A stretch of 64,000 nucleotides of DNA from Kordiimonas aquimaris (lineage in GTDB: Bacteria; Pseudomonadota; Alphaproteobacteria; Sphingomonadales; Kordiimonadaceae): contig NZ_JAOBPO010000002.1 in assembly GCF_025574485.1 (NCBI RefSeq), forward strand, positions 684,501 to 748,500. The letters run 5' to 3'. The notes below the pieces were generated by a model. It worked only from the letters and a program-made list of their open reading frames with translations, was not told the DNA's origin and ran no database searches. A program made the position numbers and the translations under genes. Below are positions 35,614-45,139 of this stretch, piece after piece. The number at the start of each line of letters is the position of its first letter. Position 1 is the stretch's first letter.

Positions 35614-35636
35614 AGTTGTTTCAATATGAAACAACT
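35614..35636. promoter_or_regulatory. Perfect 10-bp-arm palindrome between the two kinase genes
   Basis: AGTTGTTTCA and TGAAACAACT are perfect inverted arms separated by ATA. They lie 44 bp after the PhoQ-like kinase stop and 80 bp before the hybrid kinase start. No T-run follows directly, so an operator fits at least as well as a terminator. A half-site-like GGTTGTTTTA follows at about 35645. Confidence 0.5.
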
Positions 35637-35715
35637 ATACTCTTGGTTGTTTTATAGTTTTCTTAACGTGCCGAAACCTGCTACACTGAATTGATAAAAA
35701 CATATAGGTAAATTG

Positions 35716-37257
35716 ATGTTTAATGCTGCAAATATGCAAGATGCTCCTTTGTCACTGTGTGTAGTGGATATTGAAGGACGCGTGTCTTTCTGCAATGCAG
35801 CTTTTGAGCAGCTTGTTGGTGGCATACCTGCCGGGCAATCCATTGAAGAAACACTTATATTCGACGGTGTTATTTCAGACCTTATCAACACAATGGCTGG
35901 TCAGCCTTTAGTTGTTCGTGCGCGTGCAATTTCAGATGCTACGCTTGATTTTCATGTGATATTGACGCCGATGGAAGACGATTCGTCTTTCTTATTGCAG
36001 CTTATTAGCAGCGAAGGCGCTGAATTGCCCGTGAAAGCACCTTCAGCTACAAACCGGGTTAATATCGATTTCCTGTCAGCTGTCAGTCATCAAATTCGCA
36101 CGCCTGTTAATGGTGTACTAGGTATTGCAGAGTTATTGACCGAGACAAGTCTATCACCTGAACAAGCTAAATATGTTGATATCCTGTCGCGTTCGGGTCA
36201 TGCGCTTATTCATTTGGTGAATGAAATTCAGGATATAGCGTTACTTGAACAGGGTGCGTCTACAGTTTCTAAAGATGTCTTCAATGTTCGTGATGTTGTG
36301 CGAGACGCAATGGATTTGTTCTCGGTGTCTGTGTCGCAAAAGGGTATCGTTGGGGTTGCGGATGTTGATATTTCTGTTCCTGATGCTGTTGTTGCTGACC
36401 GTAAGAAATTACATCAGATATTGGTAAATTTAGTTGGTAACGCTTTCCAATATAGTGATCAGGGTAAAGTAACCGTTTCAGTAAAAATGTTGAACGATGC
36501 CGGGCAAAATAGCTTGGCTATTGATGTTATTGATCAGGGTATCGGTATTGACGCTGACCGTTTGCCGGAACTTCTCAATAAAACAGCTATCTCGAAGAGC
36601 AATGATAGTCGTGCATACAGTAAAACTGGCTTGGGACTCATTCTATGCCATGAGTTTGTAAAACTCATGGGCGGCACAATAGCGATTGAAAGCGCGGTTG
36701 GGCGCGGCACTCATGTGAAAATGTCTATTCCTGTTGCCGAAGCTGGTCATGAGGAAAATACACCTGAAAACGATAGTATTTCTGATGAGCAGCCTAGCGC
36801 ATATAATGAAGATGGCGGCCCGTGGCATTTGCTGGTTACAGAAGATAATCCGGTTAATCAGATGCTATTTAAAAAGATACTGGAACGGTATGGCCATAAA
36901 GTCACTGTTGCATCTAATGGGCAAGAGGCTGTTGCTAAGGTTCAATTGGGAACAAAGTTTGATGCAATCTTGATGGACATCTCCATGCCTGTAATGGATG
37001 GTCTGGACGCTACCGCAATGATCCGTTCACTATTTGGCCCCGCAGGTTCAACACCCATTTTGGCGCTAACTGCGCATGCTATGGATGGTGACCGCGAAAA
37101 ATTCCTGAATGCGGGAATGGATGGTTACCAAAGCAAGCCAGTCGATCCCGCAACGCTCCAACAGGCAATTGGAGAGGTTATTCGTGCACACAGTGAAAGT
37201 ATGGACCTTACGGCACCAACACAATGGGCACCCCAAGGGAATGGGCAAGGGCATTAG
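35716..37257 (+). CDS. Hybrid histidine kinase with PAS and receiver domains, cytosolic
   Basis: 513 residues from ATG 35716. No membrane helix. An N-terminal PAS-like module (APLSLCVVDIEGRVSFCNAAFEQLVGGIPAGQSIEETL, about 10-48) is followed by HisKA with His125 in AVSHQIRTPVNGVLGIAELL. The HATPase_c domain has NLVGNAFQYS, IDQGIGID and TGLGLILCHEFV. A C-terminal receiver has EDNPVNQ, Asp421 (MDISMPVMDG) and the usual Lys (YQSKPVD). This is the BarA/Ack-like core arrangement without Hpt. No partner Hpt gene is visible nearby. The final 50 bp overlap the convergent usp gene. Confidence 0.9.
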   Translation: MFNAANMQDAPLSLCVVDIEGRVSFCNAAFEQLVGGIPAGQSIEETLIFDGVISDLINTMAGQPLVVRARAISDATLDFHVILTPMEDDSSFLLQLISSEGAELPVKAPSATNRVNIDFLSAVSHQIRTPVNGVLGIAELLTETSLSPEQAKYVDILSRSGHALIHLVNEIQDIALLEQGASTVSKDVFNVRDVVRDAMDLFSVSVSQKGIVGVADVDISVPDAVVADRKKLHQILVNLVGNAFQYSDQGKVTVSVKMLNDAGQNSLAIDVIDQGIGIDADRLPELLNKTAISKSNDSRAYSKTGLGLILCHEFVKLMGGTIAIESAVGRGTHVKMSIPVAEAGHEENTPENDSISDEQPSAYNEDGGPWHLLVTEDNPVNQMLFKKILERYGHKVTVASNGQEAVAKVQLGTKFDAILMDISMPVMDGLDATAMIRSLFGPAGSTPILALTAHAMDGDREKFLNAGMDGYQSKPVDPATLQQAIGEVIRAHSESMDLTAPTQWAPQGNGQGH

Positions 37258-37648
37258 CCACACTGCCAATGATCAGGTCTGAAATACGTGACCTGCCACG
37301 CCTACCCACAAACACCATATTGGCGCGTTTTTTCTTGGCTATATTTGCAATGACTTTAACAGGATTGCCCCAATCGAAAGCCGTTGAAATCTCAACGCCA
37401 GAGTCTTGGTGTTTATCGAGTAAAGGTTTTAGAATAGCTTCGTGTGCGTGCGCTTCTTCTTGCTCTTTTACCATTGGACGTAGTGATAGTTCTTCAAGTG
37501 TTATCGGTTGATAACCTGACCAGGGAATAACGGTGACTAACTCAACAGTTGAATCGGTTTCTTTTGCAAGATTAACCGCGCGCTGTGTTGCACGTTCTGA
37601 CCATTCACTACCATCAACGGCAACTAGATACAGTTTTTTCTTCGGCAT
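37208..37648 (-). CDS. Universal stress protein UspA family
   Basis: 146 residues. Rossmann-like Usp fold: LYLVAVDGSEWSERATQRAVNLAKETDSTVELVTVIP and the ATP motif VFVGRRGRSRISDLIIGSVANALAHSLGVPIVLVP with the G-2x-G-9x-G-S pattern, so probably ATP-binding. ATG 37648 follows AAGGGAGAATACC. It runs convergent to the hybrid kinase with a 50-nt coding overlap (37208-37257), in which both proteins keep recognisable C-termini. General stress role expected. Confidence 0.9.
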   Translation of the reverse strand: MPKKKLYLVAVDGSEWSERATQRAVNLAKETDSTVELVTVIPWSGYQPITLEELSLRPMVKEQEEAHAHEAILKPLLDKHQDSGVEISTAFDWGNPVKVIANIAKKKRANMVFVGRRGRSRISDLIIGSVANALAHSLGVPIVLVP

Positions 37649-37721
37649 GGTATTCTCCCTTTATTTGCCAGTTGAATTTAGCAAAAGGTGAGGACGATGC
37701 CTTGATTATGGTCAAGAATAG

Positions 37722-39329
37722 CTAGAGTTCTGATTTAATCATATCAGCGCATTTTTCGGCAATCATGATTGTTGGGGCATTTGTGTTGCCACCAATGAGG
37801 CACGGCATAATTGAGGCATCAGCGACACGAATACCGTTAAGACCAATTACTTTTAAGCTGGGGTCAACCACACTATTCTTATTGTCAGGTGGCCCCATGG
37901 AACACGAGCCAACGGGGTGATATATCGTTTCTGACTCTGACCTTATAATTTCAATCATTGCTTCTTCATCATCAAGGTGAACGCCTGTTAAAGGTGCTTT
38001 TTCTTTTTCAATGAAATCGGCAAGAGCAGGTTGATGAATCAACTGCCGCGCCATTTTGATACCAGCAAGCATAACGCGCATATCATCTGGGTCAGCAAGA
38101 TAGTTGGGGTTAATTTTTGCTGGCACTAAAGGATTGTCACTAGCAAGTGATATTGTACCGCGACTGCGAGGTCGTAACTGACAGACATGAACACCAAAGC
38201 CATGTTCATGTGGTTTGGCAAATCCGTGTGGTTTGTCAGCCATGCCGAGCAGGATATGGAATTGAATGTCTGGCCGCTCAAGCGCTTTATCAGTTTTTAC
38301 AAATGCACCAACTGGTAAAACAACGTCGGATAATACTCCCGGTTTTTTCATGAACCATTTTGCAAGTTCGCCTATAGCGCGCCGAGGTGACTGATAACGT
38401 ATAAGCGAAACGGGTTGCTTCAGGTGCGCAGCAACCAACATATCCAGATGATCTTGCATGTTTCTACCGACGCCGGGTAGCTCGTGAAGCAAGGGCAGGC
38501 CAACCGACATAATATCTTCAGCGTTACCTATGCCTGATAGTTGCAATAACTGAGGGCTGTTGATCGCACCGCCGCACAAGATAACTTCTTTAGCCGCAAC
38601 GAGGTTATCAATAGTTCCTCCAGTCGTGATCTCAACGCCCGTAACCGTTTTTCCTGATAAAGTCAGGCGTTGCACTTGAGTGTCGGCGATTATAGTTAGA
38701 TTCTCACGTCCGGCAGCTTCAGCTAAGTATGTTTTGGCGGTGGTTTGTCGCCTGCCGTTTCTAATCGTTTGATCAAACCAACCCACACCTTCTTGATTTT
38801 CACCATTGAAGTCTCCTGTGAATGGTAGCCTCATTTGACCACCAGCAGCCAAAAATGCTTCATTTAATGGATTAACAGAGGTGCGTTGGCTTACTTTCAA
38901 CGGGCCGTCACCTTTGTGATAAGGGTCATCAGGCCTATCGCTTCCCTCTGATTTCTTAAAATACGGCAGTACATCGTCGTATGACCAACCTTTACAGCCA
39001 AGCTGCGCCCATTCGTCATAGTCCCTTGCATGGCCTCGGATGTAGATCATGCCATTTATGGCGCTTGATCCGCCCATGACCTTACCGCGCGGCCAATATA
39101 ATTTGCGATTATTCAGGTGCTTCTGTGGTTCGGTCCAGTAATTCCAGTTCATTGGATTGGGAGGGACAACTTTGCTTAACAGGCCAGGTACATCAACTTT
39201 CAAACCACCACTGCGTTTGCCTGCTTCTACTAGCGCGACAGTGATATTGCTGTTCTCGCTCAGGCGTGCAGCTAAGGCACAGCCAGCCGAACCGCCGCCA
39301 ACAACAATATAATCGAACTGTTTGCGCAT
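37722..39329 (-). CDS. GMC family oxidoreductase (choline dehydrogenase/AlkJ-like)
   Basis: 535 residues, FAD flavoprotein of the glucose-methanol-choline family. N-terminal FAD site DYIVVGGGSAGCALAARLSE. GMC signature 1 is GKVMGGSSAINGMIYIRG, followed by DYDEWAQLGCKGWSYDDVLPYFKKSEG. Signature 2 is GGAINSPQLLQLSGIG. The catalytic His lies in YHPVGSCSMGP near the C terminus, followed by VADASIMPCLIGGNTNAPTIMIAEK. AlkJ-like members oxidise aliphatic alcohols. The gene is 16 bp after the P450 stop on the same strand, which suggests oxidation of a P450-made alcohol. Confidence 0.92.
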   Translation of the reverse strand: MRKQFDYIVVGGGSAGCALAARLSENSNITVALVEAGKRSGGLKVDVPGLLSKVVPPNPMNWNYWTEPQKHLNNRKLYWPRGKVMGGSSAINGMIYIRGHARDYDEWAQLGCKGWSYDDVLPYFKKSEGSDRPDDPYHKGDGPLKVSQRTSVNPLNEAFLAAGGQMRLPFTGDFNGENQEGVGWFDQTIRNGRRQTTAKTYLAEAAGRENLTIIADTQVQRLTLSGKTVTGVEITTGGTIDNLVAAKEVILCGGAINSPQLLQLSGIGNAEDIMSVGLPLLHELPGVGRNMQDHLDMLVAAHLKQPVSLIRYQSPRRAIGELAKWFMKKPGVLSDVVLPVGAFVKTDKALERPDIQFHILLGMADKPHGFAKPHEHGFGVHVCQLRPRSRGTISLASDNPLVPAKINPNYLADPDDMRVMLAGIKMARQLIHQPALADFIEKEKAPLTGVHLDDEEAMIEIIRSESETIYHPVGSCSMGPPDNKNSVVDPSLKVIGLNGIRVADASIMPCLIGGNTNAPTIMIAEKCADMIKSEL

Positions 39330-39345
39330 TAATATTCGCCTTAAG

Positions 39346-40713
39346 TTAGCTGAGGACTGGTCTTAGCGAAACCGGTAGCCCGTCAACAGGTTTAATAATC
39401 GGCATAATTTGAAATTTGGTAGTGTAATTTTCTGGCAGAACAATTTCATATTGCGGCAAGAGATGGGTCATTATTACCTTCGTCTGCATATAGGCAAAGT
39501 GTAGACCGAGGCACATATGCGCGCCGCCGCCAAAGGGTATCCATGCATATCTATGGCGCTCTTTAACGCCGCCTTCTGGCGAGAAACGCATCGGATCAAA
39601 CTGATCCGGTTTATCCCATATATTGGAATCTCGGTGCGTTGCAACTGTGCTAACCCCAACAACGGTATCTTTCGGTATGCGATGCCCCTTAAATTCAATA
39701 TCGCGCACTGTTTGCCGAGGCATAGCAGGAACAGGTGGGTTCATACGCAGCGCTTCCTTTATCGCGTACTCGGTTAGCGGTAGATCATTCATTTTTGTAT
39801 AGCTAAGGCGATTATCATTTAAACTGAGGCCATTAATCTCATTGCGCAGTTTGTCTTGCCATTTTGTATTTCGCCCTAGCTCGTAAACCAGCGTTGTCAC
39901 TGAACTGGTGATGGTGTCGTGTGCTGCCATCCACAGGAAAATCATGTGATCAACAATTTCCTGATCGGTGAATGTGTTGCCATCATCATCGGCTGCATTG
40001 CACAGTCGTGTAAAGATATCAGTTTTATCACTACCGCGTCGTTGAGGTATTTCGGCTTTTAAAAATTGGTTCATAAATTTACGACCGGCAACGCCGCGCG
40101 CCATTAATGTGCCGGGAATGGGAATACGTACAACACCCATACTTGCCGCTACCATGTCAGTGAGTGCCTTGTTGATTTTTTTTGTTTCAGCGTTGGGCTC
40201 CAGACCTAGAAAAACAACTGTTGCCATATCCAGAGTAAGCTTTTTGATGGCTGGGTAGAACTCAAATGAACCAGTTTTGCCCCACGCAGCAATGCGTTCT
40301 GGCATGGCGTCATTTAGTCGTTCCATATACCCTTTCATCGGTTCTGTCTTAAAGGCAGCTGCCATGATGTGGCGGTGGGCACGATGTTCATCAAAATCTA
40401 TCAGCATTAGGCCGCGAGGAAAGAGTTTAGCAAGATAGGGCGCCCAGCCTTTCTCACTTGATAAGTTCTTGCCTTTATCCATAAGGACAAATTCATTTGC
40501 CTCTGGCCCAAGCATGGAAACATTGTCACGAAAGAAGCTGTTAGTGCGATACACATCACCGTATTTGTTGCGCATATATGTGCCAAAACCCACAGGGTCT
40601 TTGATCATTTTGAACGTATTGCCAAAAATTGGCATACCGTTTTCGCCGGGAATATCGCTCAATCTTGGTGGCGATTTGCTGTTTGTGCTCTCAGACGATG
40701 CGTTCGCAGACAT
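39346..40713 (-). CDS. Cytochrome P450
   Basis: 455 residues from ATG 40713 (AGGA 8 bp upstream), soluble. Heme-thiolate Cys401 in PFGGGAHMCLGLHFA. The I-helix region MAAHDTITSS is a variant of [AG]GxDTT, the K-helix is KEALRMNPP, and the PERF region FDPMRFSPEGG. The FGGGAHMCLG heme loop and overall layout resemble CYP51/CYP26/CYP120-like enzymes rather than CYP153 alkane hydroxylases, so sterols, terpenoids or retinoid-like lipids are as plausible as alkanes. The gene precedes a GMC dehydrogenase in a two-gene operon. No ferredoxin or reductase partner is in the window. Confidence 0.92.
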   Translation of the reverse strand: MSANASSESTNSKSPPRLSDIPGENGMPIFGNTFKMIKDPVGFGTYMRNKYGDVYRTNSFFRDNVSMLGPEANEFVLMDKGKNLSSEKGWAPYLAKLFPRGLMLIDFDEHRAHRHIMAAAFKTEPMKGYMERLNDAMPERIAAWGKTGSFEFYPAIKKLTLDMATVVFLGLEPNAETKKINKALTDMVAASMGVVRIPIPGTLMARGVAGRKFMNQFLKAEIPQRRGSDKTDIFTRLCNAADDDGNTFTDQEIVDHMIFLWMAAHDTITSSVTTLVYELGRNTKWQDKLRNEINGLSLNDNRLSYTKMNDLPLTEYAIKEALRMNPPVPAMPRQTVRDIEFKGHRIPKDTVVGVSTVATHRDSNIWDKPDQFDPMRFSPEGGVKERHRYAWIPFGGGAHMCLGLHFAYMQTKVIMTHLLPQYEIVLPENYTTKFQIMPIIKPVDGLPVSLRPVLS

Positions 40714-40840
40714 GGGCTTTGTCCTCATATGGGCTGTTATGGCGTAGCGTTCATATTTTTCATACTCAACAGTCTAGTAATTAACTATAGATGATAAATG
40801 TAGTGGGTCAAGCAACTCTCTTTCGTGCTGGTGTGTATCA

Positions 40841-43800
40841 TTAAGCGTTGCCATACCCACCGCCACCAGGTGTCTTAAGCAGTATTCTATCACCTTTATC
40901 TACCGTTGCTAAGTCAGCGGAACTGAGGGAAATTTTGGTATTGTTGGCTTTGATTATAAGTGCGCTACCCGGTGTGCCTGCATCTCCCCCGTTTAACCCT
41001 GGTGCACCTTCAATGTAGTGGTTGGCGAGTAAAGATACTTCCATTTCTTCCAGAAACTCGATCTCTCTAATAACACCATTACCTCCTTTGTATTTGCCGC
41101 TGCTGCCAGTATTGTCCTGCCTAACGCCAAACTGATGCACAATAATAGGGTACCGCCATTCCATCACTTCAACATCGGTTAGCCGACTGTTGGTCATATG
41201 TGAGTGAATTGCGGATGTGCCATCAAACCCTGGCCCAGCACCTGTGCCGCCTGCAATTGTTTCATAATATTGGTACTGGGCATTACCAAAAGTTAGGTTG
41301 TTCATTGTACCTTGAGCACCAGCCAATGTGTTAGTTGCCAAGAATAATGCGTTTGTAATTGCTTGGCTTGTCTCCACGTTACCGGCAACCACGGCGCTAC
41401 CATGTGGGGCCCTTAACATTGAACCTTCGGGCGCAATAATATCTATAGGCTCAAGACACCCAGCATTCAACGGAATGTTGCCGCCAGCAAGAACGCGAAA
41501 TACATATAGAACGGCTGCTTTAACGACAGCGAAGGGAGCATTATAATTATTATCTAAAGCAGGACTGCTGCCTGTGAAATCAATGGTAAGGCGTTCATTC
41601 TCTTTGTCAGGAACAACGGCTACCTTGATGACAGCACCGCAATCCATTTGATAACTGTATTGTCCCGTTTCGATGCGACTAATAACACGACGAACGGCAC
41701 TTGCCGCGTTTTCACGCACAAAGCCCATATAGGCATTGACCGTTTCCAGTCCGTAATAGGTTACCAAACCTTCAACAAGTTTCACACCGCGGGCATTAGC
41801 AGCAACTTGGGCTTTGAGGTCTGCAATGTTTTGATCTGTATTGCGGGCCGGATAAGGATGATCCAATAAGCTGTTTCTAACGGCATCTGTCCGGAAGTGC
41901 CCTTGGTCAACTAGATGGAAATTGGTGAAACATATACCTTCGTCCTCAAGGGTTTTGGAATGAGGGGGCATGGAACCGGGCGTAATGCCGCCTACATCTG
42001 CATGATGCCCTCGTGAAGCCACATAAAATGCGGGTTGTTCTTGATCAGCCAGAAATACCGGCGTGACAACTGTAATGTCTGGTAAATGTGTGCCGCCTGC
42101 TGATGGGTCATTGACCATGAAAACGTCACCGCGTTTGATTGTGGCGCCACGTCCATCAATAATAGCGGCAACGCTGTCTCCCATACTGCCAAGGTGCACG
42201 GGCATGTGTGGTGCATTTGCTATTAAATTGCCGTCACTGTCAAAAACGGCGCACGAGAAATCCAGACGTTCTTTAACATTCACTGAATGCGCAGTTTTAG
42301 CTAAGACGCCGCCCATTTCCTCGGCAACAGACATGAACAGGTTATTGAAAATCTCTAATAGTATTGGGTCGGCGCTCTCACCAACATTGTGCGTATTTTT
42401 TCGCTCGACAAGTCTCTTTAAAACAAGACTGTCATGTTTGGTTCTTTCAGCGGACCAACCAGGTTCTACAATTGTTGTGCCCCCATTCTCGATGATGATT
42501 GCAGGGCCAGTTACTGATTGATTGAGCAGCATAGTGTCGCGGTGAAGGGCTTGTGCATTACGTTCACGGCCTTCACTGAAGAAAGTTTCTGTTTTAGTTT
42601 CGCGGTCATTTGATATTTCAGCAATAAACGCAGCGGTTTCATTATGATTATTCGATATTGCCTCCGCCTCAACAGACTCAACAACCAGTGCGGTGTCTGG
42701 TTCTACAAATCCGAACTGTAGTAAATGCTGGGCTTCGAAAGCTTGTTGCATAGCGCTGGCACTGCCAAAGTTAATCGGTAGCGTTGTGTCAGTTCCTGCG
42801 TACTTTATGCGGGCAGTGAGTTCTGTTCGTTGATCTGTTCTTGCAACTCCTTGTGTAGCGAGTGCTGACATGGCCTGTTGTGTGGCTTCATTTATGGCGT
42901 TCTTAATTGTGTCGTACTCAGAGAATGACACTTCTAATGCTTTTTCAGTGATAAACCGTTGCTCTGCCAAACCCATACCAAGTGCCGATAAAACGCCGGA
43001 AAAAGGCGGCACCAAGACGGTTTCGATGCCAAGAGCATCAGCAACGAGGCATGCGTGTTGACCGCCTGCGCCGCCAAATGTTAGCAGGCTATAGTCTTTA
43101 ACGTTATGGCCGCGTTCAATGGAGACACGCTTAATGGCTCGTGCCATATGCTCGACGGCAACCTTCAAGAAACCCTCCGCGATTGCCTCAAGTGACATCT
43201 GGGTGCTTGTGTGCGTGGCAATATCGTCAGCAATTTGTTCAAAGCCGCGTTTTACAGCATTGACATTAAGCGGCTCGTTGCCGCTTTCACCAAACACTGA
43301 AGGAAACAGGTGTGGTTTTATTTTGCCAAGCAGCACATTACAGTCTGTTACTGTTATTGGGCCATTCTTACCGTACGCAGCAGGGCCGGGCATCGCTCCA
43401 GCTGACTGTGGGCCTACTTGAAACCTGCCTTCAGCAAATCGGCAGACAGAACCACCACCAGCGGCTACAGTATGGATGTCCATCATCGGTACTGTCATTC
43501 TTACGCCAGCTACAACGGTGTCAAAGACACGTTCGAAGGTACCTGCGTAATGACTGACATCAGTAGAGGTGCCACCCATATCAAAGCCGACGATGCGATC
43601 ATGGTTTTCGCGTGCAGCAGATTTGGCTGCGCCTACGATACCTCCTGCAGGTCCAGAAAGCACAGCGTCTTTGCCCTCAAATGCCGTAGCTAAAGCGAGA
43701 CCGCCGTTTGATTGCATGAAATATAGTGGTACTCCGCCGGTGGCGTGACGCACTTGTTCCACGTAAAGGCGCAATATGGGGGAGAGATAAGCGTCAGCGA

Positions 43801-44434
43801 CAGTGGTATCTCCGCGTGGTACCAATTTCATTAATGGACTGACTTGATGACTTACGGATACTTGCTCAAAGCCAACGTTTTTGGCGATGGTTGCAACAGC
43901 ATTCTCGTGTGCCTGATGGCGATACCCATGGACGAATGCAATTGCTACACTTTCAAATCCGGCTGCTTTTGCATCTATCAAGTCTTGTTTGACTTGGTTT
44001 TGATCAAGCGTTGCCATAACTTTGCCGTGTGCATCAATACGCTCGGATACTTCAAGAACCTTATTATATAGTGGTTCTGGCCGAGTTGGTTTTAATGCGA
44101 AAAGGTCGGCTCTGTGCTGTTGGCCAATACGTAAAACATCGGCAAAACCTTTTGTCACAACAAACAGTGTGCGTGCACCCTCGCGTTCCAATAACGCGTT
44201 GGTGGCAACTGTTGTGCCCATTTTTATGGCCCGCACATTATCAGAAGGGAAGGGGGCATCTTTGGGTACAGCCATGATGTCACGCATTGCAAATACTGCA
44301 GCGTCTTCATATTGAGTGGGGTTTACAGATAAATACTTATGGCTTGTGACGCCACCTTCAGGTGATACGGCGACAACATCGGTGAATGTGCCACCACGAT
44401 CAACCCAAAATTCCCATTGCATTGTGCCCACCAT
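40841..44434 (-). CDS. Fused hydantoinase A/B (5-oxoprolinase-like) protein
   Basis: 1197 residues from ATG 44434 with GGGGA before it. The N-terminal HyuA-like ATPase half includes WEFWVDRGGTFTDVVAVSPEGG, RIGQQHRADLFALK, GFDMGGTSTDVSHYAG and GGGSVC. The C-terminal HyuB half (from about residue 690) has DPILLEIFNNLFMSVAEEMGGVLAKTAHSVNVKERLDFSCAVFD, HLGSMGDSV and DVFMVNDPSAGGTHLPD. This is the full length of ATP-dependent 5-oxoprolinase (OPLAH) and related N-methylhydantoinases, which use ATP to open cyclic amides. The substrate is uncertain. It stands alone between the P450 operon and a divergent DUF188 gene. Confidence 0.88.
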   Translation of the reverse strand: MVGTMQWEFWVDRGGTFTDVVAVSPEGGVTSHKYLSVNPTQYEDAAVFAMRDIMAVPKDAPFPSDNVRAIKMGTTVATNALLEREGARTLFVVTKGFADVLRIGQQHRADLFALKPTRPEPLYNKVLEVSERIDAHGKVMATLDQNQVKQDLIDAKAAGFESVAIAFVHGYRHQAHENAVATIAKNVGFEQVSVSHQVSPLMKLVPRGDTTVADAYLSPILRLYVEQVRHATGGVPLYFMQSNGGLALATAFEGKDAVLSGPAGGIVGAAKSAARENHDRIVGFDMGGTSTDVSHYAGTFERVFDTVVAGVRMTVPMMDIHTVAAGGGSVCRFAEGRFQVGPQSAGAMPGPAAYGKNGPITVTDCNVLLGKIKPHLFPSVFGESGNEPLNVNAVKRGFEQIADDIATHTSTQMSLEAIAEGFLKVAVEHMARAIKRVSIERGHNVKDYSLLTFGGAGGQHACLVADALGIETVLVPPFSGVLSALGMGLAEQRFITEKALEVSFSEYDTIKNAINEATQQAMSALATQGVARTDQRTELTARIKYAGTDTTLPINFGSASAMQQAFEAQHLLQFGFVEPDTALVVESVEAEAISNNHNETAAFIAEISNDRETKTETFFSEGRERNAQALHRDTMLLNQSVTGPAIIIENGGTTIVEPGWSAERTKHDSLVLKRLVERKNTHNVGESADPILLEIFNNLFMSVAEEMGGVLAKTAHSVNVKERLDFSCAVFDSDGNLIANAPHMPVHLGSMGDSVAAIIDGRGATIKRGDVFMVNDPSAGGTHLPDITVVTPVFLADQEQPAFYVASRGHHADVGGITPGSMPPHSKTLEDEGICFTNFHLVDQGHFRTDAVRNSLLDHPYPARNTDQNIADLKAQVAANARGVKLVEGLVTYYGLETVNAYMGFVRENAASAVRRVISRIETGQYSYQMDCGAVIKVAVVPDKENERLTIDFTGSSPALDNNYNAPFAVVKAAVLYVFRVLAGGNIPLNAGCLEPIDIIAPEGSMLRAPHGSAVVAGNVETSQAITNALFLATNTLAGAQGTMNNLTFGNAQYQYYETIAGGTGAGPGFDGTSAIHSHMTNSRLTDVEVMEWRYPIIVHQFGVRQDNTGSSGKYKGGNGVIREIEFLEEMEVSLLANHYIEGAPGLNGGDAGTPGSALIIKANNTKISLSSADLATVDKGDRILLKTPGGGGYGNA

Positions 44435-44598
44435 TATAATCCCCACGTTACTCAATGTAATACTGTGAAATAGTTCTAAGGGTTCACTCGAGCGTTGCCA
44501 ATCATAGAACGATTTTTTGATGAATAATTTGTGGAACTGTCATAAACCATGATGTGTCAGGGCAAATTATAATATGCCATGCCAAATGCAGGTGGAAA

Positions 44599-45054
44599 AT
44601 GACCAGAATTTTTGTTGATGCAGATGCTTGTCCCGTAAAGAACGAAGTGCTCAAGGTTGCAGAGCGTTTTGACCTTGAAGTGTATCTTGTTTCTAACCAA
44701 TGGATGCGGATGGCAGTGGGCCCCAAAGTACATAAACAAGTTGTGCCAGAGGGAGCGGACGCTGCAGATGATTGGATTGCAGAACATATAGAAATTGGCG
44801 ATGTCGCCATCACCAGCGATATACCACTTGCATCGCGTTGCCTGGAAAAAGGGGCGGACGCGATGGGGCCAAGTGGCAAGGCCTTCACCAAGGACAATAT
44901 TGGTATGGCACTGGCAATGCGCGAGCTGAAATCGCATTTGCGTGAAACAGGTGAAGACAGAGGATTTAATGCATCCTTTACTCAGCGTGACCGGTCCGAC
45001 TTTTTAAATGCTATTGATAAAACGCTTGTGCGTTTAATTCGAACATCGCGTTAG
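44599..45054 (+). CDS. YaiI/YqxD (DUF188) family protein
   Basis: 151 residues from ATG 44599 with AGGTGG just upstream. Family signature IFVDADACPVKNEVLKVAERFDLEVYLVSNQ, then DAADDWIAEHIEIGDVAITSDIPLASRCLEKGADAMGPSGKAFTKDNIGMALAMRELKSHLRETG. The PIN-like acidic residues (DADACP, TSDIPLA) suggest a nuclease fold; the function is not established. A TATAAT sits at 44568-44573 upstream. Confidence 0.9.
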   Translation: MTRIFVDADACPVKNEVLKVAERFDLEVYLVSNQWMRMAVGPKVHKQVVPEGADAADDWIAEHIEIGDVAITSDIPLASRCLEKGADAMGPSGKAFTKDNIGMALAMRELKSHLRETGEDRGFNASFTQRDRSDFLNAIDKTLVRLIRTSR

Positions 45055-45139
45055 ATAATTTATCTTTCTGTTTTATCTTTCTTTACATTTTAATGGATTT
45101 GATTAAATTTAATTGAAAGAAAATGTCCGGGGGATAGGC

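Noticed and set aside
39346-40713. CYP153 alkane hydroxylase label for the P450
   Set aside because: The heme loop PFGGGAHMCLG and other motifs do not fit CYP153; proximity to oxidation genes alone is not enough.
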